From Eikenella halliae (GTDB taxonomy: Bacteria; Pseudomonadota; Gammaproteobacteria; Burkholderiales; Neisseriaceae): a stretch of DNA of 64,000 nt. The stretch spans positions 1 to 64,000 of the forward strand of contig NZ_LXSQ01000002.1 of the NCBI RefSeq assembly GCF_001648475.1, in the 5' to 3' direction. The translations under genes and the position numbers were made by a program. The notes under the pieces were generated by a model. It saw nothing but the letters and a program-made list of their open reading frames with translations, ran no database searches and was not told the DNA's origin. Shown here in pieces: positions 59,489 to 64,000 of this stretch. Position 1 is the stretch's first letter; each line of letters starts with the position of its first letter.

Positions 59489-60886
59489 ATGAAGCAACGA
59501 GTAAAACGCATCCATTTCGTCGGCATCGGCGGCTCTGGCATGTGCGGCCTGGCCGAGGTGCTGTATAAAGAATTCGACGTATCCGGCTCGGATCAGGCAC
59601 AAAGCGCGGTAACGCGCCAGCTGGCCGATATGGGCATCAAGGTGTTCCACGGCCATGCGGCAGAGCATATCGAAGGCGTGGACGTGGTGGTTACCTCCAC
59701 CGCCATCAAGCCGGATAATCCGGAAGTGTTGGCCGCCCGCGAGGCAGGCATTCCGGTGATTCCGCGCGCCATGATGCTGGCGGAAATTATGCGCTTCGGC
59801 CAGGGCATCGCCATTGCCGGCACGCACGGCAAAACCACCACCACCAGCCTCACTGCCTCCATTCTCACCGCCGCCGGCCTCGATCCGACTTTCGTTATCG
59901 GCGGCAAGCTCACCGCTGCGGGCACCAACGCCAAGCTCGGCGGCGGGCAGTATATTGTGGCCGAGGCCGACGAATCGGACGCCTCTTTCCTGTATCTCAC
60001 GCCCGTGATTACCGTGGTGACCAATATCGACACCGACCACATGGACACCTACGACCACAGCGTGGACAAGCTGCATCAGGCCTTTGTGGAGTTTGTACAC
60101 CGTATGCCGTTCTACGGCAAGGCGTTTTTGTGTATCGACAGCGAACATGTGCGCGCCATCCTGCCGCACATCAAAAAACCTTTCGCCACCTACGGCTTAG
60201 ACGAAACCGCCGATATTTATGCCGACAATGTGCACAGCGAAGGCGCTCAGATGTGCTTTACCGTGCACCTGAACAAACGCCCGATTGCGCCGTTTGAAGT
60301 GCGGCTGAATGCGCCGGGGCGGCACAATGTGCTCAACGCGCTGGCGGCCATCGGCGTAGCGCTGGAGTGCGGCGCGGACGTGGAAGCCATCCAGCGCGGC
60401 CTGGCCGGATTCGGCGGCGTGGGGCGGCGCTTCCAGAGCTACGGCGAAATCAAGCTGCCACAAGGCGGCAGCGCCTTGGTGGTCGATGATTACGGCCACC
60501 ATCCGGTGGAAATGGCCGCTACGCTCGCCGCCGCCCGCGGCGCCTATCCCGAACGCCGACTGGTGCTGGCATTCCAGCCGCACCGCTATACCCGCACCCG
60601 CGATTTGTTTGAAGACTTCGTTCGCGTGCTGAACACCGCCGATGCAGTAGTGCTCACCGATGTATACGCCGCCGGTGAAGAGCCGATTGTGGCCGCCGAC
60701 AGCCGTGCGCTCACCCGCGCCCTGCGCGTGGTCGGCAAGCTGGAGCCGATTTACTGCGCCGACGTGGCCGATATGCCCGCCACTCTGCTCAATATGCTGC
60801 AAGACGGCGATTTGCTGCTGAATATGGGTGCGGGCAGCATCAACAAAGTGCCGCAGGCCCTGCGGGATTTGGCAGCGAATGGATGA
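59489..60886 (+). CDS. murC: UDP-MurNAc:L-alanine ligase
   Basis: A 465-residue Mur ligase that adds the first amino acid of the stem peptide. HFVGIGGSGMCGLAEVL, ATP loop IAGTHGKTTTTSL, EADESDASF and DDYGHHPVEMAATL are present. The ATG at 59489 is chosen by comparison with family N-termini; upstream codons to 59411 are open but unlikely. Its stop overlaps the next gene's start by eight bases. Confidence 0.96.
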   Translation: MKQRVKRIHFVGIGGSGMCGLAEVLYKEFDVSGSDQAQSAVTRQLADMGIKVFHGHAAEHIEGVDVVVTSTAIKPDNPEVLAAREAGIPVIPRAMMLAEIMRFGQGIAIAGTHGKTTTTSLTASILTAAGLDPTFVIGGKLTAAGTNAKLGGGQYIVAEADESDASFLYLTPVITVVTNIDTDHMDTYDHSVDKLHQAFVEFVHRMPFYGKAFLCIDSEHVRAILPHIKKPFATYGLDETADIYADNVHSEGAQMCFTVHLNKRPIAPFEVRLNAPGRHNVLNALAAIGVALECGADVEAIQRGLAGFGGVGRRFQSYGEIKLPQGGSALVVDDYGHHPVEMAATLAAARGAYPERRLVLAFQPHRYTRTRDLFEDFVRVLNTADAVVLTDVYAAGEEPIVAADSRALTRALRVVGKLEPIYCADVADMPATLLNMLQDGDLLLNMGAGSINKVPQALRDLAANG

Positions 60887-61925
60887 TTTCCTGAAACGCC
60901 GCCGGGAGGCGCGGCAGCGCGCTGCCGTTTTTTGGCAGAGCTGGCAGTGGGAGCGCCCTTGGCAGGCGGGCGGCGGCGTGGCGCTGGTGAACAGCGGCAA
61001 CTACCTGCTGCATCATTATTTCCCCGGCGTGTTTTTGCAGGCCGTTTCGGATGATGCTGTTGATGCCGGTTCGAAATTTCAGGTAGCCTTCAGCAGCGGC
61101 GGCAGGCTGGATCCGATGGCCGACGCGGTGTTGCTGGCCGAAGCCGCGCCGCCGGGTTTGCCTTTCGGTGTGCAGGCGCTGCTGCGGCGCTGCCCGGCTG
61201 CCGAACTGCCGCAGCGTACGGCGGGTTTTGGTCAAACGCAGCTTTGCGGCAGCCAGTTTCAGGTAGCCTGTTCGCCCGGCAACGACGGCTTGGTGCATTT
61301 GCAGGTGTTTGTGAACGATAATCCCGCCGGCACGGATGCCGACGACCGACGCCTGGCGGTGTGGTTGTTTTTGGCGCAGGCCTTGGGGCAGTGGGATTTG
61401 AACGTGAAAACCGGCTATGTGGAGCTGGTGGAACAGCCGCCGCAGGGCGCACTGCCGTTGGCCGAATTGCCCGAGGCTTTCGACAGACTGTGGCGCGCCC
61501 GGATGGGGCACAACGGCGTGTATCCGGGCGGCGAGGCCGAGTTCCGCGTGTATGGTGCGGAAAACGACGATGGCGAACCGGCCAGGATTTTGGTGCGCAA
61601 CGAGTCGGCCGCTTCGCTGCTGGGGCGTGCCGATTTGGCCTGGTGCCTGAGCGTGCGCTGCGAAGTGTACGACGACATGAGCCAGGCTCTGGCGCGGGAA
61701 TTGGCGCAGGAGTTTTCCGGCTGCGTCGGGCAGCATGAGCAAGGTATTCTCACCGCCATGCTGGCCGATGCGGAAAAAGGCGAGTACACCGCCTTTGCCA
61801 TGGTGGCCGAGCCGGAGGGATTGTGGGAAAAAGTGCGGGAAATCACCGCACGCTACGAGCGGCTGGATGCGCGGGCAGACTGCGTGTTTGACCCCTCATG
61901 GCGGCATTACCGCCTGCAAGGATAA
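60879..61925 (+). CDS. Unknown protein A of a paralogous pair between murC and ddl
   Basis: A 348-residue cytoplasmic protein without a signal or membrane segment. It opens MDDFLKRRREARQRAAVFWQ and ends DPSWRHYRLQG. LVRNESAASLLGRADLAWC and SVRCEVYDD are shared with the next gene, as are ALGQWDLNVKTG and the LPE-D-W block. Two in-frame DUS copies are read as KFQVAFSS and QFQVACSP. It overlaps murC by eight bases, so it is translated from the dcw transcript. I do not recognise a named family or catalytic motif. Confidence 0.85.
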   Translation: MDDFLKRRREARQRAAVFWQSWQWERPWQAGGGVALVNSGNYLLHHYFPGVFLQAVSDDAVDAGSKFQVAFSSGGRLDPMADAVLLAEAAPPGLPFGVQALLRRCPAAELPQRTAGFGQTQLCGSQFQVACSPGNDGLVHLQVFVNDNPAGTDADDRRLAVWLFLAQALGQWDLNVKTGYVELVEQPPQGALPLAELPEAFDRLWRARMGHNGVYPGGEAEFRVYGAENDDGEPARILVRNESAASLLGRADLAWCLSVRCEVYDDMSQALARELAQEFSGCVGQHEQGILTAMLADAEKGEYTAFAMVAEPEGLWEKVREITARYERLDARADCVFDPSWRHYRLQG

Positions 61926-61928
61926 AAG

Positions 61929-62975
61929 ATGACGAAATCAGATACCAACGAAGCCGCAGGCCGGCACAGCCTGAGGGAATGGCAAGATAACGCCCATTGT
62001 TTCTGGACGGTGTGGCGGCGCGAAGAAGCGCGGCTCGCGGCATTGGAAGACCCGGTGGCCTTCGTTACCGAGGCCAACAACTTGCTGCACGAATACTGCC
62101 CCGGTGTGGTGGTGGAGTTGGAAGGGCCGCCGGTAGATGGTGCACTGGTGTTCAGCGCCAACGGCGATTTGGAACACTTCCCGCAAGTGCTGGCGCTGAT
62201 TGCCACGGCGGCGGAATCCACCGAGCGTTCGGTGCTGTGTTTCCGCCAACGGCTGGGCTCGCCGGAGCAGTTTGCCATCCGCATGGGCGGCGTGGAAATG
62301 CAGGCGGCGGATATTTTGGTGCGCTGCGAAGAATGGCGCGGCCTGCCTGCGCTGGATGTGGCTTTTGCCAAACCGCCCAAGGCAGAAGATTTGGACACCG
62401 CACAGCGGCTGGCGCTGATTATGCTCGACCATGTGTTGGGCGAGTGGGATGCGGTGGTGAAAGTGGGTACGCTGGATTTTGTGGATACTGTGCCGCCGGA
62501 AGCCGTGCCGCTGCACAGGCTACCTGAAAAATTAGACGAAGTCTGGAAAGCCCTGGGGCGCGATGCGCTCTATCCCGAGCCGGAATGGCAATATACCGCC
62601 TATCAGCGCGATGAAGACGAAGAAAACGAACAAGATGCCCTGGTGCTGCTGCGCAATGAATCGGCCAACGGCCTGCTGGGTCGGGCGGATATGGGCTGGT
62701 GCGTTTCCGTGCGCTGCGAAATCAACGGCGAAGACGCGCTGATGGCGGCCTACCGGCTGCAAGACGAATTCGACGCTGAAGCCTGCCACCAGCAGCAAGG
62801 CATCGGCACAATTGCCGTAACCAACCTCACGCGGGGCGAGCGCACCATATTTGCCGCCACCGGCGAGCCGGAGCGCCTCATGGCAAAAGCGCAGGCACTG
62901 TGCGGGCAGTTTGCCGAACTTAAGCCGCAGGCCGCGTGCGAATACGACCCGAGTTGGCGGCATTACCGGTTTTAA
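61929..62975 (+). CDS. Unknown protein B of a paralogous pair between murC and ddl
   Basis: A 348-residue acidic cytoplasmic protein, the same length as its upstream paralogue, starting three bases after it. NNLLHEYCPGVVVELEG aligns with NYLLHHYFPGVFLQ of protein A; LGEWDAVVKVG, LLRNESANGLLGRADMGWC, SVRCEINGED and the closing DPSWRHYRF are also shared. The segment ALVFSANGDLEHFPQV is preserved better here than in A. An in-frame DUS is read as HRLPEKLDE. Function unknown; position suggests a link to wall growth or division. Confidence 0.85.
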   Translation: MTKSDTNEAAGRHSLREWQDNAHCFWTVWRREEARLAALEDPVAFVTEANNLLHEYCPGVVVELEGPPVDGALVFSANGDLEHFPQVLALIATAAESTERSVLCFRQRLGSPEQFAIRMGGVEMQAADILVRCEEWRGLPALDVAFAKPPKAEDLDTAQRLALIMLDHVLGEWDAVVKVGTLDFVDTVPPEAVPLHRLPEKLDEVWKALGRDALYPEPEWQYTAYQRDEDEENEQDALVLLRNESANGLLGRADMGWCVSVRCEINGEDALMAAYRLQDEFDAEACHQQQGIGTIAVTNLTRGERTIFAATGEPERLMAKAQALCGQFAELKPQAACEYDPSWRHYRF

Positions 62976-63048
62976 GTTTTCAGGTAGCCTTTCAGACGGG
63001 CGTTTGATGGGGCTACCTGAAAGTAGAAGCAAGAAAGAAGCAAAGCAA

Positions 63049-63969
63049 ATGAATAAGCAGTTTGGCAAAGTGGCCGTATTGAACGGCGGATTTTCCAGCG
63101 AGCGCGAAGTGTCGCTCGACAGCGGCGCGGCCGTATTGGCCGCCTTGCGGAGCCGGGGCATCGATGCCCACCGGTTCGACCCGAAAGAGCAAGACATCCT
63201 GCAACTGAAAGCGCAGGGTTTTCAGGTAGCCTTCAATGTGCTGCACGGCACTTATGGTGAAGATGGCACCGTGCAGGCGCTGCTCGATTCCATCGGCATC
63301 CCCTACACCGGCTGCGGCATGGCTGCCTCTGCGCTGGGTATGGACAAATACCGCTGCAAATTGATTTGGCAGGCGCTCGGCCTGCCCGTGCCCGATTTCG
63401 CCGTGCTGCACGATGATACCGATTTTGCCGCCGTGGAAGCCGAGCTCGGCCTGCCGATGTTTGTGAAGCCTGCCGCCGAAGGCAGCAGCGTGGGCGTGGT
63501 GAAAGTAAAACAGCCCGGCGAACTGCCGAAAGTGTACCGCGAGCTGCGCGAACGCCATCTGCACGGCGAAATCATCGCTGAACGCTTTATCGACGGCGGC
63601 GAATACACCTGCGCCGTGCTCGGCCAACAAGCGCTGCCCAGCATCCGCATCATCCCCGCCACCGAGTTTTACGACTACGACGCCAAGTATTTCCGTGACG
63701 ACACGGTATACCAATGCCCCAGCGATTTGGATGTGGCGGGCGAGGCCGAAATCCGCCGCCTGGCCAAAGCCGGTTTTGAAGCCATCGGCGGGCGCGGCTG
63801 GGGCAGGGTGGATTTTCTGCGCAGCCAGAGCGGGAAGCTTTATTTGTTGGAAATCAACACCGTGCCTGGTATGACCAGCCACAGCCTGGTGCCGAAAGCT
63901 GCCGCGCAAACCGGCTTGGATTTTGCCGATTTATGCGTTGAAGTATTGAGCCATGCGACTTTGGGATAA
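63049..63969 (+). CDS. ddl: D-alanine-D-alanine ligase
   Basis: A 306-residue ATP-grasp enzyme making the D-Ala-D-Ala that MurF adds. GGFSSEREVSLDSG, HGTYGEDGTVQALL, VKPAAEGSSVGVVKV, GWGRVDFL and LEINTVPGMTSHS are conserved. The ATG at 63049 follows AAGAAAGAAG; upstream codons would translate DUS copies. A DUS is read as GFQVAFNVLHG. It overlaps ftsQ by 17 bases. Confidence 0.96.
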   Translation: MNKQFGKVAVLNGGFSSEREVSLDSGAAVLAALRSRGIDAHRFDPKEQDILQLKAQGFQVAFNVLHGTYGEDGTVQALLDSIGIPYTGCGMAASALGMDKYRCKLIWQALGLPVPDFAVLHDDTDFAAVEAELGLPMFVKPAAEGSSVGVVKVKQPGELPKVYRELRERHLHGEIIAERFIDGGEYTCAVLGQQALPSIRIIPATEFYDYDAKYFRDDTVYQCPSDLDVAGEAEIRRLAKAGFEAIGGRGWGRVDFLRSQSGKLYLLEINTVPGMTSHSLVPKAAAQTGLDFADLCVEVLSHATLG

Positions 63970-64000
63970 CGCCGGCGCACTCAAACGCATCAACAGCAGC
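63953..64000 (+). CDS. ftsQ: Cell division protein FtsQ, first 16 codons (runs off window)
   Basis: The frame opens MRLWDNAGALKRINSS, which resembles the neisserial FtsQ start (M-WDNAEAM-R). It begins inside the ddl end in another frame. ftsQ after ddl is the standard dcw order. The membrane helix and POTRA domain lie beyond the window. Confidence 0.8.
   Translation, partial: MRLWDNAGALKRINSS

Larger units (their letters stand above)
223..63233. repeat. Dispersed DNA uptake sequences (DUS, Eikenella dialect AGGCTACCTGAA)
   Basis: The 12-mer AGGCTACCTGAA and its complement, allowing one mismatch, occur about 130 times by eye, roughly one per 0.5 kb. Many lie between genes as inverted pairs. 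Others lie inside genes, for example 8788-8799 (narX), 22779-22790 and 22959-22970 (dapE), 45620-45631 (rsmH), 48739-48750 (murE), and 50757-50768, 51168-51179 and 51441-51452 (murF). In Neisseriaceae such words are recognised by the type IV pilus protein ComP during natural transformation. The dialect points to Eikenella rather than Neisseria, whose word contains GCCGTCTGAA. Coordinates are the outer limits of the family, not one continuous repeat. Confidence 0.93.

Noticed and set aside
223..63233. Regularly recurring 12-base word as a possible CRISPR or regulatory array
   Set aside because: Spacing is irregular, both orientations occur, copies lie in coding DNA and there are no cas genes; it is the DNA uptake sequence.

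Overview
The window is a stretch of chromosome from a Neisseriaceae bacterium, most likely Eikenella. The main reason is the 12-base word AGGCTACCTGAA and its complement TTCAGGTAGCCT, which I count roughly 130 times by eye. This is the Eikenella dialect of the neisserial DNA uptake sequence (DUS). The sequence also carries about six intact and several decayed 99-106 bp Correia-type elements with TATAGTGRATTAA ends, and a neisserial-style dcw cluster. Coding DNA is GC-rich, so two AT-rich genes (11098-11532 and 34855-35439) stand out.

Layout. Bases 1-127 hold the end of an IS630-family element. 268-5260 (minus strand) encodes molybdenum cofactor synthesis: moaCDE, moaA-moaB-mobA and moeA. Two nitrate/nitrite transporters (narK type, minus) and the divergent nitrate-sensing pair narX-narL (plus) follow to 11005. 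Together these build the cofactor for nitrate reductase, move nitrate and nitrite, and sense them. 11-44 kb is housekeeping DNA: a DHA2 drug exporter, a HAD phosphatase, class II aldolase, metX-metW, the SRP RNA, rsgA, dxs, two tRNAs, dapE, an ornithine-lipid-type acyltransferase pair, kptA, rpmB-rpmG, lolC-lolD, tsaE-amiC, mltB, fdx, iscX, exonuclease III, pyrC, tusA, trpS, gshA, a few methyltransferases and several unknown small proteins.

44.9 kb to the end is the division and cell wall (dcw) cluster: mraZ-rsmH-ftsL-ftsI-murE-[DUF4259]-murF-[metallo-beta-lactamase fold]-[inverted alpha/beta hydrolase]-mraY-[small membrane protein]-murD-ftsW-murG-murC-[two paralogous unknowns]-ddl-ftsQ (cut by the window edge). 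The bracketed genes are insertions relative to the core cluster. The paralogous pair between murC and ddl is the most interesting unknown.

Inverted DUS pairs close many transcription units and look like terminators. DUS copies inside genes are read in several frames and give recurring peptides (FQVA, SGSL, GYLK, LPES). Two probable orphan toxin-immunity genes are present: an intact SUKH-like gene, and an Imm11-like gene broken by an amber codon and lying between two copies of a dispersed repeat. I saw no CRISPR array, prophage, rRNA operon or integron.
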